A stretch of DNA of 64,000 nucleotides from contig NZ_LT607754.1 in assembly GCF_900090285.1 (NCBI RefSeq), positions 2,728,001 to 2,792,000 on the forward strand, given 5' to 3'. The notes below the pieces were generated by a model. It was not told the DNA's origin. It ran no database searches and was given only the letters and a program-made list of their open reading frames with translations. A program made the translations under genes and the position numbers. Shown here in pieces: positions 56,236-64,000 of this stretch (positions within the stretch are counted from its first letter, which is position 1; every line of letters begins with the position of its first letter). The stretch is from Micromonospora inositola (lineage in GTDB: Bacteria > Actinomycetota > Actinomycetes > Mycobacteriales > Micromonosporaceae).

Positions 56236-56670
56236 TATGCACGATGCCCCGCCGCCACCCCTCGACCGACAGGGCATCGGCCGTCTCCCGTCATCGCACT
56301 GAATCAGCGCTCCGACATCAGACTCAACGATGCCCCCACGGCAGGGTTACGCATCTTCCACAACATCCCCCGGACGGCTGAACCGACATTCGCGGCGGCC
56401 GCGGCGACGCTCCTCCGCCGGGCCCGCGCCCGGCCCTCTCCCGGTCCGATGCCAAGCCCGTTCGGCTTGATCCACTCCGGATCCGCCATGGTGGGCTGGC
56501 CGGGCGAGTCCGACAGCCCACCTCGGCGACATGGAGCCGACCGTGGGCGCGGCGGGGGTCCGGGCGGGTCGGCGCCGCGTCAACCGGGGGTCCTTCCCGC
56601 CGCGCCGCTGGCCTACCCTGTGGCTCCCCGCACCGCGTTCCGCGGTCGACGATCCCGCCGGGAGCCCGCC
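56236..56670. other. 435-bp intergenic stretch before the Pro/Gly-rich protein
   Basis: No gene that I can support. A 61-codon minus-strand frame (56304-56489, beginning MADPEWIKPNGLGIG and ending in VGASLSLMSER) has fair GC3 but no ribosome site or promoter-like box, so it stays a possibility only. Base composition is uneven, with an AT-richer part at 56295-56370. Confidence 0.5.
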
Positions 56671-57501
56671 GTGAACCAGCCGCCGCACCCGCAACCGAAC
56701 CCCGCCGACGGGTGGCCGCCGGCCCCACCGGCCACCGGCTGGCCGCAGCAGGGGCAGCCGGGCGGGCCGGGCCCTGGGTGGTCGGGGCCGCCGCCGGGTG
56801 GGCCGGGGTGGTCGGGGCCGCCGCAGCAGGGGTATCCGGGCGGGCCGGGTCCGGGGTGGTCGGGGCCGCCGCAGGCGTACGCCGGTGGTGGGTGGCCGCC
56901 GCCGGGCGGGCCGGCGCAGTTACCGCCGCCCTGGCAGCCCCCGGCGGCGCGACGGGCGAAGCGGATCCCGGAGGACCAGCCGTTCGTCGCCCGGCCGAGT
57001 CTGCGCAAGCGGGCGCTGGCCCTGGGCGGCCTGACCCTGCTGATCGGGCTGGTGATCGCCTGCCCGATGGGGCTGGCCGCGTCGTCCGAGAACGGCGGCG
57101 CGGAGATCCTGCTCGCCGTACCGCTGATCATGTTCTTCTTCGCCCTGGTGGTCGGTCTCCAGCTCTGGCTGGTCTCGTCCGGCGGTCCGGTGCTCGCGGT
57201 GGGCCCGGCCGGGCTCTGGATCAAGACCCGGCCGACCCGGGGGCAGGCGATCTGGCTGCCGTGGGAGGCGATCGACCAGATCTACCGGCGGCGCTGGGGG
57301 CTGGAGAAGATGCTCTGCGTGCGGGCGCGCGACCCGCGGGCCGGCGGCGACCTGGGCGCGTTCACCGCGCTCGACGCGGGGATGCAGCAGGCCTTCTTCG
57401 GCACCGGCTTCACCGCCACGGTCAACTTCGCCGACCGGTCGGAGCAGGAGATCATGACGGCGGTGGTCCACTACTCGGCCGGCCGCTGCCGGGTGGCCTG
57501 A
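56671..57501 (+). CDS. Pro/Gly-rich membrane protein of unknown function
   Basis: 276 aa from GTG at 56671 (GGGAG 6 nt upstream). The first 95 residues are a low-complexity Pro/Gly/Trp tail with tandem PGGPGPGWSGPP units (DNA repeats at about 56755-56875). Two membrane helices follow (ALGGLTLLIGLVIACPMGL and AEILLAVPLIMFFFALVVGL). The C-terminal soluble part has VGPAGLWIKTRPTRGQAIWL followed by PWEAIDQIYRRR, which resembles a PH-like bacterial domain. The frame is open far upstream, but that part lacks coding bias. Probably a single-gene unit ending before sucC. Confidence 0.75.
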   Translation: MNQPPHPQPNPADGWPPAPPATGWPQQGQPGGPGPGWSGPPPGGPGWSGPPQQGYPGGPGPGWSGPPQAYAGGGWPPPGGPAQLPPPWQPPAARRAKRIPEDQPFVARPSLRKRALALGGLTLLIGLVIACPMGLAASSENGGAEILLAVPLIMFFFALVVGLQLWLVSSGGPVLAVGPAGLWIKTRPTRGQAIWLPWEAIDQIYRRRWGLEKMLCVRARDPRAGGDLGAFTALDAGMQQAFFGTGFTATVNFADRSEQEIMTAVVHYSAGRCRVA

Positions 57502-57572
57502 CCGGTCGGGCCGGCGGCTGTGCATTACCGCACACCCCGCACCCGCTCGGTTGCCCCCGGTTCCCATCTCGT

Positions 57573-57578
57573 TAGGCT
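57573..57578 (+). promoter_or_regulatory. -10 box (TAGGCT) of sucCD
   Basis: TAGGCT, 7 nt before an ATG at 57586 and 104 nt before the sucC GTG. Predicted transcript has a leader of about 96 nt. Confidence 0.45.
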
Positions 57579-57585
57579 GCGGCAA

Positions 57586-57603
57586 ATGACCTGTCTCATC
57601 TGA
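57586..57603 (+). CDS. Candidate five-codon leaderless upstream ORF (MTCLI)
   Basis: ATG ACC TGT CTC ATC TGA starts exactly where the transcript is expected to begin, 7 nt after the -10 box, and ends 78 nt before sucC. The segment CCTGTC (57590-57595) pairs with GACAGG (57605-57610) to form a hairpin across the stop codon. Leaderless uORFs are common in actinobacteria, but this one is too short to judge from coding bias. Confidence 0.3.
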   Translation: MTCLI

Positions 57604-57681
57604 TGACAGGCGTCAAACTGATTTTCCAACGCTGGTGGCGGCGCGACGGCGCGCCGCGGAGACGGGACGGGACGCGCAATC

Positions 57682-58860
57682 GTGGACCTGTACGAGTACC
57701 AGGGGCGGGACCTGTTCGAGCGGCACGGGTTGCCCGTGCTCGCCGGCGGCGTCGCCACTACCCCGGAGGAGGCCCGCGCGATCGCCGAACGCCTCGGCGG
57801 TCGGGTGGTCGTCAAGGCGCAGGTGAAGGTCGGCGGCCGAGGCAAGGCCGGCGGCGTCAAGCTGGCCGAGGGCGCGGAGGAGACGGTGGCCCGGGCCACC
57901 GACATTCTCGGCATGGACATCAAGGGTCACACGGTTCACAAGGTCATGATCACCGTGACCGCGGACGTGGCCGAGGAGTACTACTTCTCGTACCTGCTCG
58001 ACCGGGCGAACCGCACCTTCCTCTGCATCGCCAGCGTCGCCGGCGGCATGGACATCGAGCAGGTCGCCGCCGAGACCCCGGACAAGGTGGTCAAGGCCCC
58101 GATCGACGCCAACACCGGCGTCGACGAGGCGAAGGCCCGCGAGATCGTGACCGCCGCCCGCTTCCCGGCCGAGGTCGCCGACCAGGTCGTCGACATCGCG
58201 GTCAAGCTGTGGCAGGCGTTCGTCGCCGAGGACGCCACGCTGGTCGAGGTGAACCCGCTGGCGAAGAACGCGGACGGCAAGCTGCTGCTGCTCGACGCCA
58301 AGGTCACCCTGGACGAGAACGCCGCGTTCCGGCACCCGGACCACGAGGCCCTGGTCGACCAGGCCTCGGTGGATCCGCTGGAGCAGGCGGCCAAGGAGAA
58401 GGACCTCAACTACGTCAAGCTCGACGGCGAGGTCGGCATCATCGGCAACGGCGCGGGTCTGGTCATGTCGACCCTCGACGTGGTCGCGTACGCCGGTGAG
58501 CGGCACGGCGGCGTCAAGCCGGCGAACTTCCTCGACATCGGCGGTGGCGCGAGCGCCGCGGTGATGGCGAACGGCCTCGAGATCGTCCTGTCGGACCCGT
58601 CGGTGAAGAGCGTCTTCGTGAACGTCTTCGGCGGCATCACCGCCTGCGACGAGGTCGCCAACGGCATCATCCAGGCGCTGGGGCTGCTCGAGCAGCGGGG
58701 CGAGAAGATCACCAAGCCGCTCGTCGTCCGCCTCGACGGCAACAACGCCGAGGCCGGTCGGGCGATCCTCGACGGCGCGAACAACCCGCTCGTGCAGCGG
58801 GTGGACACCATGGACGGCGCGGCCGAGCGGGCCGCCGAGCTGGCAGCTGCGGGGGTCTGA
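57682..58860 (+). CDS. sucC: Succinyl-CoA synthetase (ADP-forming) beta subunit SucC
   Basis: 392 aa, family length. With SucD it interconverts succinyl-CoA and succinate in the TCA cycle, with substrate-level ATP or GTP formation. ATP-grasp domain: [59 protein letters not shown] with metal-binding Glu/Asn. C-terminal CoA-ligase domain: [20 protein letters not shown] and [23 protein letters not shown] start. sucD follows after 2 bp. Confidence 0.97.
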   Translation: MDLYEYQGRDLFERHGLPVLAGGVATTPEEARAIAERLGGRVVVKAQVKVGGRGKAGGVKLAEGAEETVARATDILGMDIKGHTVHKVMITVTADVAEEYYFSYLLDRANRTFLCIASVAGGMDIEQVAAETPDKVVKAPIDANTGVDEAKAREIVTAARFPAEVADQVVDIAVKLWQAFVAEDATLVEVNPLAKNADGKLLLLDAKVTLDENAAFRHPDHEALVDQASVDPLEQAAKEKDLNYVKLDGEVGIIGNGAGLVMSTLDVVAYAGERHGGVKPANFLDIGGGASAAVMANGLEIVLSDPSVKSVFVNVFGGITACDEVANGIIQALGLLEQRGEKITKPLVVRLDGNNAEAGRAILDGANNPLVQRVDTMDGAAERAAELAAAGV

Positions 58861-58862
58861 TC

Positions 58863-59750
58863 ATGGCTATCTGGCTGACCAAGGACTCCAAGGTCATCGT
58901 GCAGGGGATGACCGGTTCCGAGGGTTCCAAGCACACCCGGCGGATGCTCGCCGCCGGCACCAACGTGGTCGGCGGCGTCAACCCGCGCAAGGCGGGTCAG
59001 ACGGTCGACTTCGACGGCACCGAGCTGCCGGTCTTCGCGTCCGTCGCGGACGCCATCAAGGAGACCGGGGCCGACGTCACGGTCATCTTCGTGCCGCCGC
59101 AGTTCACCAAGGGCGCGGTCGTCGAGGCGATCGACGCCGGCATCGACCTGGCCGTGGTGATCACCGAGGGCGTCCCGGTGCACGACACCGCCGCCTTCTG
59201 GGCGTACAACGTGGCCAAGGGCGAGCGGACCCGGATCATCGGGCCGAACTGCCCGGGCATCGCCTCGCCGGGCGCCTCCAACGCCGGCATCATCCCGGCC
59301 GACATCACCGGCACCGGCCGGATCGGCCTGGTCAGCAAGAGCGGCACGCTGACCTACCAGATGATGTACGAGCTGCGTGACATCGGCTTCTCGACCTGCG
59401 TCGGCATCGGCGGTGACCCGATCATCGGGACCACGCACATCGACGCCCTGGCCGCGTTCGAGGCCGACCCGGAGACCGACGCCATCGTGATGATCGGTGA
59501 GATCGGTGGCGACGCCGAGGAGCGGGCCGCCGAGTTCATCAAGGCCAATGTCACCAAGCCGGTGGTCGGTTACATCGCCGGTTTCACCGCGCCGCCCGGC
59601 AAGACCATGGGTCACGCCGGCGCGATCATCTCCGGCTCGGCGGGCACCGCCGAGGCGAAGAAGGAGGCCCTCGAGGCCGTCGGCGTGAAGGTCGGCAAGA
59701 CCCCGACCGAGACCGCCAAGCTGATGCGGGAGATCATGTCCGCCGGCTGA
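58863..59750 (+). CDS. sucD: Succinyl-CoA synthetase alpha subunit SucD
   Basis: 295 aa. CoA-binding Rossmann domain ([29 protein letters not shown]), [31 protein letters not shown], and the phosphorylated active-site His in [20 protein letters not shown] two bases after the sucC stop, so translation is coupled. A terminator follows. Confidence 0.97.
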   Translation: MAIWLTKDSKVIVQGMTGSEGSKHTRRMLAAGTNVVGGVNPRKAGQTVDFDGTELPVFASVADAIKETGADVTVIFVPPQFTKGAVVEAIDAGIDLAVVITEGVPVHDTAAFWAYNVAKGERTRIIGPNCPGIASPGASNAGIIPADITGTGRIGLVSKSGTLTYQMMYELRDIGFSTCVGIGGDPIIGTTHIDALAAFEADPETDAIVMIGEIGGDAEERAAEFIKANVTKPVVGYIAGFTAPPGKTMGHAGAIISGSAGTAEAKKEALEAVGVKVGKTPTETAKLMREIMSAG

Positions 59751-59766
59751 GCCGTACGTGACATGT

Positions 59767-59800
59767 TGAGGGGGTCGACCGGATGCGGTCGGCCCCCTCA
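59767..59800 (+). terminator. sucCD terminator
   Basis: 14-bp stem (TGAGGGGGTCGACC / GGTCGGCCCCCTCA, one T-G pair) with a 6-nt loop, 17 bp after sucD. Its right arm overlaps the stop of the convergent DUF4190 gene. Confidence 0.8.
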
Positions 59801-60061
59801 CCTGTACCAGTACAGGCCGCGGCCGCTGGCCCGCCAGATCGCGCTGCCGACGATGTTGATCACGCCGAACGCGATGGCCAGGTAGCCGAGCACCGGGGAC
59901 TTGCCGAACCGTTTCGCGTCCCGGATCGAGAGCCAGCCGAAGACGATGCCGAGGATGCCGCAGCAGATCAGGCCGAGGACGATGCCCAGTACGCCCCAGA
60001 GGGTGGTGCGGTCCCGGCCGGCGGCCGGCGGCGGTGGCGGCGGCGGATACGGAGCGTTCAC
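59798..60061 (-). CDS. Small DUF4190-type membrane protein
   Basis: 87 aa. Pro-rich N-terminus (NAPYPPPPPPPAAGRD), then two membrane helices with the DUF4190 pattern (LWGVLGIVLGLICCGILGIV, FGWLSIRDAKRFG, LGYLAIAFGVINIVGSAIW). The CC pair in the first helix recurs in the larger DUF4190 protein 1.7 kb away. ATG at 60061 with GGAGG nearby. Function unknown. Confidence 0.8.
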   Translation of the reverse strand: MNAPYPPPPPPPAAGRDRTTLWGVLGIVLGLICCGILGIVFGWLSIRDAKRFGKSPVLGYLAIAFGVINIVGSAIWRASGRGLYWYR

Positions 60062-60219
60062 GGCTTCCTCCGAGCGGTCGGTGCCGCGACAGGAAGGTCG
60101 CGTCCTGGGCCGAGGCTAAACCGGATCGGGGCGGGGAAGCCGGTGGATCACCGAACTCGCCGCCCTCTGGGGCCGGTGTCGGACTGCCGCCGCTCGTGCG
60201 GCATGCCAGAGTAGAGCGG

Positions 60220-61581
60220 ATGTCACCCGTCACCCCTGACCAGCCCCGCCGCCCCGCCGCCGGAGTCGCCGCCGACACCCGGCCGCCCGGCCGCGCCCGG
60301 TCGGCGTCCCGGGTGCCCGCGGCCCGGTCGGGGGAGACGCCGCGCGGCCGGGCGCCGCTGCCCGTCGCCGCCGGCGTGGCGGCCGGCTGGGCGGCTCTCA
60401 CGTCCTGGCTGCCGGTCACCGTCGTGCTCGGCCTGGCCCAGCTCAGTGAGGACGCCGGATCGCTGTCGGGGGCGCTGCGCACCGGGCTGGCCGGCTGGCT
60501 GCTCGGCCACGGGGTGCCGCTGGAGACCGCCGCCGGCCCGCTCGGCCTGGCCCCGCTGGCGCTGGCCGCGCTGGCGGTCTGGCGGTTGACCCGGGCCGGG
60601 GTGCACGTCAGCCGGGCCATCGGCGCCCGCGCCGGTCGCTCGCCGCGGCAGGCGCTCGCGGTCGCGGTCGCGGTCGGCATCGGGTACGCGCTGCTCGGCG
60701 CCCTCGCCGCGATCGTCGTCGGCGCGGGCGGCCCGCGAGTGTCCCCGGTCCGGGCGGCGGTCACCTTCGCGGTCTTCGGCGCACTGTCGGCGCTGGTCGG
60801 CGCGTTGCGTACCACGGGCGTGTCGGTGCTGCTCGCCCGGCGTTCCCCGCCGCCGCTGCGGGACGGGGTGCGGACCGGGCTGGTCGCCGGGCTGCTGCTG
60901 CTCGGCGCGGGCGCCGGGGCGGCCGGCCTGTCGGTGGCGACCGGCGGCGGCGACGCCGCCGACATGATCGGGGCGTACCGGACCGGGGTGGCCGGTCAGG
61001 CGGGCATCACCCTGGTCAGCCTCGCGTACGCGCCGAACGCCACCGTCTGGTCGGCCGCCTACCTGCTCGGCCCCGGGTTCGCCGTCGGCACCGACACGGC
61101 GGTGCGGACCAGCGAGGTCTCCGTCGGCGCGCTGCCGGCCGTACCGCTGCTGGCCGGGCTGCCGCGCGGGCCGGTCGACGGGCTCGGCGCCGGACTGCTC
61201 GCGGTGCCGGTGCTGGCCGGGATGGCCGCCGGCTGGCTGCTCGCCCGGCGGCTGCTGCGCGTGGCCGCCGAGGACCGCGTGGTGGTCGGCTGGGGGCCGC
61301 TGCTCGCCCCGGCGGCGCTCGCCGGACCGGTCGCCGGCCTGCTGCTCGGCGCGGCCGCCGCTGCCTCCGGCGGGTCGCTCGGCGGTGGCCGGCTGGCCGA
61401 GGTCGGCCCGGTGCCCTGGCAGGTGGCCGGGATGGCCGCCGTGGTCGTGGCGGCCGGCGCGCTGCTCGGCGCCGCCGGCACCAAGCTCCTCGCCCGCCCC
61501 GCCGCCCCGGCCCGCTCCGCCCACCCCGATCCCGGCGCCCACCGCCCAGCGGTGCCCCGCCCGCCGGCCGGGCCGCGCTGA
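60220..61581 (+). CDS. DUF6350 polytopic membrane protein
   Basis: 453 aa from ATG at 60220. A basic N-terminal 45 residues is followed by about ten to twelve hydrophobic helices and a Pro/Ala-rich tail. Conserved-looking loops include TSWLPVTVVLGLAQLSEDAG, SLAYAPNATVWSAAYLLGPGFAVGTDTAV, and LRRGPVDG-like LPRGPVDGLGAG. DUF6350 genes lie next to purN-purH in many actinomycetes, as here; no role is known. Very high GC (long Gly/Ala/Leu tracts). Confidence 0.85.
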   Translation: MSPVTPDQPRRPAAGVAADTRPPGRARSASRVPAARSGETPRGRAPLPVAAGVAAGWAALTSWLPVTVVLGLAQLSEDAGSLSGALRTGLAGWLLGHGVPLETAAGPLGLAPLALAALAVWRLTRAGVHVSRAIGARAGRSPRQALAVAVAVGIGYALLGALAAIVVGAGGPRVSPVRAAVTFAVFGALSALVGALRTTGVSVLLARRSPPPLRDGVRTGLVAGLLLLGAGAGAAGLSVATGGGDAADMIGAYRTGVAGQAGITLVSLAYAPNATVWSAAYLLGPGFAVGTDTAVRTSEVSVGALPAVPLLAGLPRGPVDGLGAGLLAVPVLAGMAAGWLLARRLLRVAAEDRVVVGWGPLLAPAALAGPVAGLLLGAAAAASGGSLGGGRLAEVGPVPWQVAGMAAVVVAAGALLGAAGTKLLARPAAPARSAHPDPGAHRPAVPRPPAGPR

Positions 61582-61674
61582 GCAGGACGTTCACGTCCGG
61601 GACGTCCCGTCCCGCGACGCGCACCGCTTGATCGACGCCGATCGGCGGGCGGCGTGCCGGGCGGGGCCGGACAC

Positions 61675-61711
61675 GGCGAGGGGCGCCCGGCCACGCCGGA
61701 CGCCCCTCGCC
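61675..61711. terminator. Hairpin between DUF6350 and DUF4190 genes
   Basis: Perfect 11-bp inverted repeat (GGCGAGGGGCG / CGCCCCTCGCC) with a 15-nt loop between two convergent genes. Can serve both. Confidence 0.7.
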
Positions 61712-61719
61712 GAGCCGGG

Positions 61720-62343
61720 TCAGGCGAAGTTGCTCCAGTTGATCGCGGCGCCCGCGATGGCGACGACGAGGCCGAGCACGATGCCCACCGCGCCGCAGAT
61801 CAGGCCGGTCTTGGCCTGGCCGCCGTTGCTCGCCTCGCCCTGCTGGGCCTTCTTCTGGCCCAGGACGCCGAGCACCACACCGGCGATGCCGAACGGGATG
61901 CCGATCCCGCCGCAGCAGAGGCCGAGCACGATGGACGTGATGCCGACGATCATGCCGATCAGGCCGAGGGTGTTGTTCTGTCCCTGCGGCATCGGGTAGC
62001 CGGCGTTCGGGTAGGTCGGCGCCGCGCCGTAGGGCGGGTGCTGACCGTACGGGTCCTGGTACGGCTGCTGGCCGTACGGCTGCCCCGAGGTCGGCTGGCC
62101 GTAGGGCTGGCCGGAGGTCGGCTGGCCGTACGGCTGCCCCGAGGTCGGCTGCTGCCCGTACTGCGGCGCCTGCGGCTGGGCGTACGGGTCCTGCGGCTGG
62201 CCGTAGGGCTGGCCGGCCGGGGGCTGCTGCCCGTACTGCGGCGCCTGCGGCGGCTGGGCGTGCGGGTCCTGGTACTGCGGGGCGGTCGGGTCCTGCGGCG
62301 GCTGCTGGCCGTACGGGTCCTGACCGGGGTAACCGGGCTGCAT
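61720..62343 (-). CDS. DUF4190 membrane protein with Gln/Tyr/Pro-rich repeat tail
   Basis: 207 aa from ATG at 62343. The N-terminal 120 residues are a disordered tail of QPYGQ/PQYGQQP repeats, including three tandem TSGQPYGQP units. The C-terminal part is DUF4190: NTLGLIGMIVGITSIVLGLC, CGGIGIPFGIAGVVLGVLG, then GLICGAVGIVLGLVVAIAGA, i.e. three membrane helices with a CCGG motif. The tail may drive clustering or bind a partner. Followed upstream by a CD225 protein starting with the same MQPGYPQ-type sequence. Confidence 0.82.
   Translation of the reverse strand: MQPGYPGQDPYGQQPPQDPTAPQYQDPHAQPPQAPQYGQQPPAGQPYGQPQDPYAQPQAPQYGQQPTSGQPYGQPTSGQPYGQPTSGQPYGQQPYQDPYGQHPPYGAAPTYPNAGYPMPQGQNNTLGLIGMIVGITSIVLGLCCGGIGIPFGIAGVVLGVLGQKKAQQGEASNGGQAKTGLICGAVGIVLGLVVAIAGAAINWSNFA
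62071..62151 (-). repeat. Tandem 27-bp coding repeat in the DUF4190 gene
   Basis: Three adjacent 27-bp units encode TSGQPYGQP with synonymous changes (CCCGAGGTCGGC-type core on the plus strand). Recent internal duplication; the number of units may vary between strains. Confidence 0.7.
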
Positions 62344-62380
62344 TTGCAGGGTGCTCCTCAGACTGGGGGTCGGGGGTCGG

Positions 62381-62674
62381 TTAGTTCGAGCTGCTGCCAC
62401 CCATGATCCCGGCCAGGCCACCGGCGAGGCAGCACACGACCGTCAGGGCGATCCAGATGATGCCGATGATGAGGGCCAGCTTCGACCACTTCTTGGACTC
62501 GGCGGCGGCCGCCTGGGCGCCCGCGTAGTCACCCTGCTGGAGCAGCGGGTTCACCTTGGACGCGTTGATGATGGCCGGGATGGCCAACGGCCAGAACAGG
62601 AAGATCGAGACGATCGACATCGTCATGTTGTTGTCGATCTGCGGCGGCTGCTGCTGCGGGTAACCAGGCTGCAT
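62381..62674 (-). CDS. CD225/dispanin-family small membrane protein
   Basis: 97 aa from ATG at 62674 (GAGGAG 10 nt upstream), TAA stop. N-terminal MQPGYPQQQPPQIDNN, then the CD225 pattern: membrane helix MSIVSIFLFWPLAIPAIINA, SKVNPLLQQGDYAGAQAAAA with the conserved amphipathic segment, ESKKWSKLALIIGIIWIALT as the second helix. This domain is known from the interferon-induced transmembrane proteins; bacterial roles are unknown. Shares the MQPGYP start with the adjacent DUF4190 gene on the same strand, 37 bp downstream, so they are probably one operon. Confidence 0.85.
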   Translation of the reverse strand: MQPGYPQQQPPQIDNNMTMSIVSIFLFWPLAIPAIINASKVNPLLQQGDYAGAQAAAAESKKWSKLALIIGIIWIALTVVCCLAGGLAGIMGGSSSN

Positions 62675-62844
62675 GGCGGGCGTACTCCTCGTTCCATCGG
62701 CACGGCTGCGGTGCCGGTTCACTGACGGGTGCGGGGCCGGGCGTACGCCGGACACCGAGGGACCGGCAGCGTATCGTGTCGGCGCCACTCGGGTGATCAC
62801 CCGAATCGTCGCTGCCCGACGGCTGGACGCTCCGACCTGCCCGA

Positions 62845-62850
62845 TAGGGT
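62845..62850 (+). promoter_or_regulatory. -10 box (TAGGGT) for leaderless purN
   Basis: TAGGGT ends 7 nt before the purN GTG at 62858, with no ribosome site. Confidence 0.5.
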
Positions 62851-62857
62851 TGGCCGC

Positions 62858-63478
62858 GTGACCGAGCCCGCGTCCGTCGCCCGCCTCGTCGTCCTCGTCT
62901 CCGGCTCCGGCAGCAACCTCCAGGCGCTGCTGGACGCCGCCGCCGACCCCGCGTACGGAGCCCGGGTGGTCGCCGTGGGCGCCGACCGGGACGGGATCGC
63001 GGGCCTGGACCGGGCCGCCGCGGCCGGGGTGCCGACCTTCGTCGACCGGGTGCAGGACCACCCGACCCGGGCGGACTGGGACAAGGCGCTGACCGCGCAC
63101 GTCGCGGAGCACCGGCCCGACCTGGTCATCAGCGCCGGCTTCCTGAAGCTCGTCGGCCCGCACTTCCTGGCCGCGTTCGGCGACCGCTACCTCAACACGC
63201 ACAACACCCTGCTGCCGGCGTTCCCCGGCATCCACGGCCCCCGGGACGCCCTCGCCTACGGCGTGAAGGTCACCGGCGCCACCCTCTTCTTCGTCGACGC
63301 CGGGATGGACACCGGCCCGATCGTCGCCCAGGTCGCCGTGCCCGTGCTGAACGACGACGACGAGGAGGCGCTCACCGAGCGCATCAAGGAAGCCGAGCGG
63401 CTCCAGCTCGTCGAGCAGGTCGGCCGGCTGGTCCGTGAAGGTTGGACGATCACCGGAAGAAAGGTCACCGTGCCGTGA
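62858..63478 (+). CDS. purN: Phosphoribosylglycinamide formyltransferase PurN
   Basis: 206 aa. Transfers a formyl group from 10-formyl-THF to GAR in purine synthesis. Motifs: [19 protein letters not shown] (phosphate loop), [20 protein letters not shown] with the catalytic Asn-x-His, and [12 protein letters not shown] with the Asp. GTG at 62858 is the start, by the leaderless layout; an upstream extension lacks coding bias. Its TGA overlaps the purH GTG (GTGA). Confidence 0.96.
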   Translation: MTEPASVARLVVLVSGSGSNLQALLDAAADPAYGARVVAVGADRDGIAGLDRAAAAGVPTFVDRVQDHPTRADWDKALTAHVAEHRPDLVISAGFLKLVGPHFLAAFGDRYLNTHNTLLPAFPGIHGPRDALAYGVKVTGATLFFVDAGMDTGPIVAQVAVPVLNDDDEEALTERIKEAERLQLVEQVGRLVREGWTITGRKVTVP

Positions 63479-64000
63479 GCTCCACTCAGGACGAGCGCCG
63501 CCCGATCCGGCGGGCGCTGGTCAGCGTCTACGACAAGACCGGCCTGGTCGAGCTGGCCCGGGCCCTGCACGACGCCGGGGTGGAGATCGTCTCGACCGGC
63601 AGCACCGCGTCGACGATCGCCGGCGCGGGCGTGCCGGTGACCCCGGTGGAGCAGGTTTCCGGCTTCCCGGAGATCCTCGACGGCCGGGTGAAGACGCTGC
63701 ACCCGAAGATCCACGGTGGCCTCCTCGCCGACCTGCGCAAGGACTCCCACGCCGCCCAGCTCGACGAGCACGGCATCGCCGGGATCGACCTGCTGGTCTC
63801 GAACCTCTACCCGTTCCAGGCCACCGTCGCCTCCGGCGCCAGCCAGGACGAGTGCGTCGAGCAGATCGACATCGGCGGACCGGCGATGGTCCGGGCCGCC
63901 GCCAAGAACCACGCCTCGGTCGCCGTGGTGACCGACCCGGCCGCGTACCCGGCGCTGCTGGCCGCGCTCGGCGCGGGCGGCTTCACGCTGGCCCAGCGCC
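63475..64000 (+). CDS. purH: Bifunctional PurH (AICAR transformylase / IMP cyclohydrolase), 5' part
   Basis: First 175 codons of about 520; runs off the right edge. Translation shows the N-terminal MGS-like IMP cyclohydrolase domain: [80 protein letters not shown]. This domain closes the ring to IMP, which guaB and guaA then convert to GMP. GTG start overlaps the purN stop by 4 nt. Intact as far as seen. Confidence 0.96.
   Translation, partial: MSSTQDERRPIRRALVSVYDKTGLVELARALHDAGVEIVSTGSTASTIAGAGVPVTPVEQVSGFPEILDGRVKTLHPKIHGGLLADLRKDSHAAQLDEHGIAGIDLLVSNLYPFQATVASGASQDECVEQIDIGGPAMVRAAAKNHASVAVVTDPAAYPALLAALGAGGFTLAQR

Noticed and set aside
56304..56489. 61-codon minus-strand ORF (MADPEWIKPNGLGIG...)
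   Set aside because: Fair codon bias, but no ribosome site, no -10 box and no recognisable domain. Kept only as a possibility in the intergenic description.

Overview
The window is a 64 kb piece of chromosome from a high-GC actinomycete, most likely Micromonospora or a close relative in the Micromonosporaceae. The evidence is the very high GC with strong GC3 bias, frequent GTG starts, a WhiB-family gene, a BldM-like regulator, WXG100-type proteins, CIRCE-controlled groESL, and a gene order (tsaD - groES/groEL - whiB/bldM-like - DUF5319 - guaB - guaB3 - guaA - chorismate mutase - pcrA - M23 - icmB - sucCD - DUF6350 - purN - purH) that I recall from the Streptomyces core region. No rRNA, tRNA, insertion sequence, prophage or CRISPR array was seen. 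Most of the window is conserved core, with small accessory insertions.

Layout. 1-2.9 kb: a partial HTH regulator and the tRNA t6A / S18-acetylation cluster tsaB-rimI-tsaD. 2.9-5.0 kb: a minus-strand type VII polymorphic-toxin cassette (YbaB-like protein, WXG-like protein, papain-fold toxin, Imm35-like immunity protein). 5.2-8.6 kb: a heterodimeric ABC exporter with complementary degenerate NBDs. 8.7-14 kb: a DUF4142 protein and a CUT2 sugar transporter operon with its ROK regulator. 14.2-16 kb: ybaK and a THUMP-like methyltransferase. 16-18.4 kb: groESL with two CIRCE operators. 18.4-22.3 kb: a membrane-fused molybdopterin oxidoreductase, a WhiB protein, a BldM-like regulator and DUF5319.

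22.5-32.8 kb: purine genes guaB, guaB3 and guaA, with a tandem pair of M1 metallopeptidase lipoproteins, an LCP ligase and a GMC oxidoreductase between them. 32.8-35.4 kb: a small PspC protein and two tandem double-Nudix genes. 35.4-38 kb: pssA (with a structured leader) convergent with a psd that carries an extra N-terminal domain. 38.2-42.7 kb: an envelope-stress-like module (PspC/LiaF-like membrane protein, PspC-containing histidine kinase, LuxR response regulator). 43-49.8 kb: a PIG-L deacetylase and a complete five-gene peptide ABC importer.

49.8-53 kb: chorismate mutase preceded by what looks like a Phe/Tyr transcription attenuator (an aromatic leader peptide, a terminator and a possible antiterminator), divergent from pcrA. 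53-57.5 kb: a decayed phosphotransferase gene, two M23 peptidases, the cobalamin-binding mutase subunit IcmB and a Pro/Gly-rich membrane protein. 57.6-64 kb: sucCD with a possible five-codon leaderless upstream ORF, small DUF4190 and CD225 membrane proteins, DUF6350, purN and the start of purH.

The most interesting signals are the aromatic leader-peptide attenuator at 50.2-50.4 kb, the structured pssA leader at 35.4-35.6 kb, and the toxin/immunity cassette at 2.9-5.0 kb. Several genes (tsaB, the first M1 peptidase, guaA, purN) start with ATG/GTG 6-8 nt after a TAGGST-type -10 box, consistent with leaderless mRNAs.
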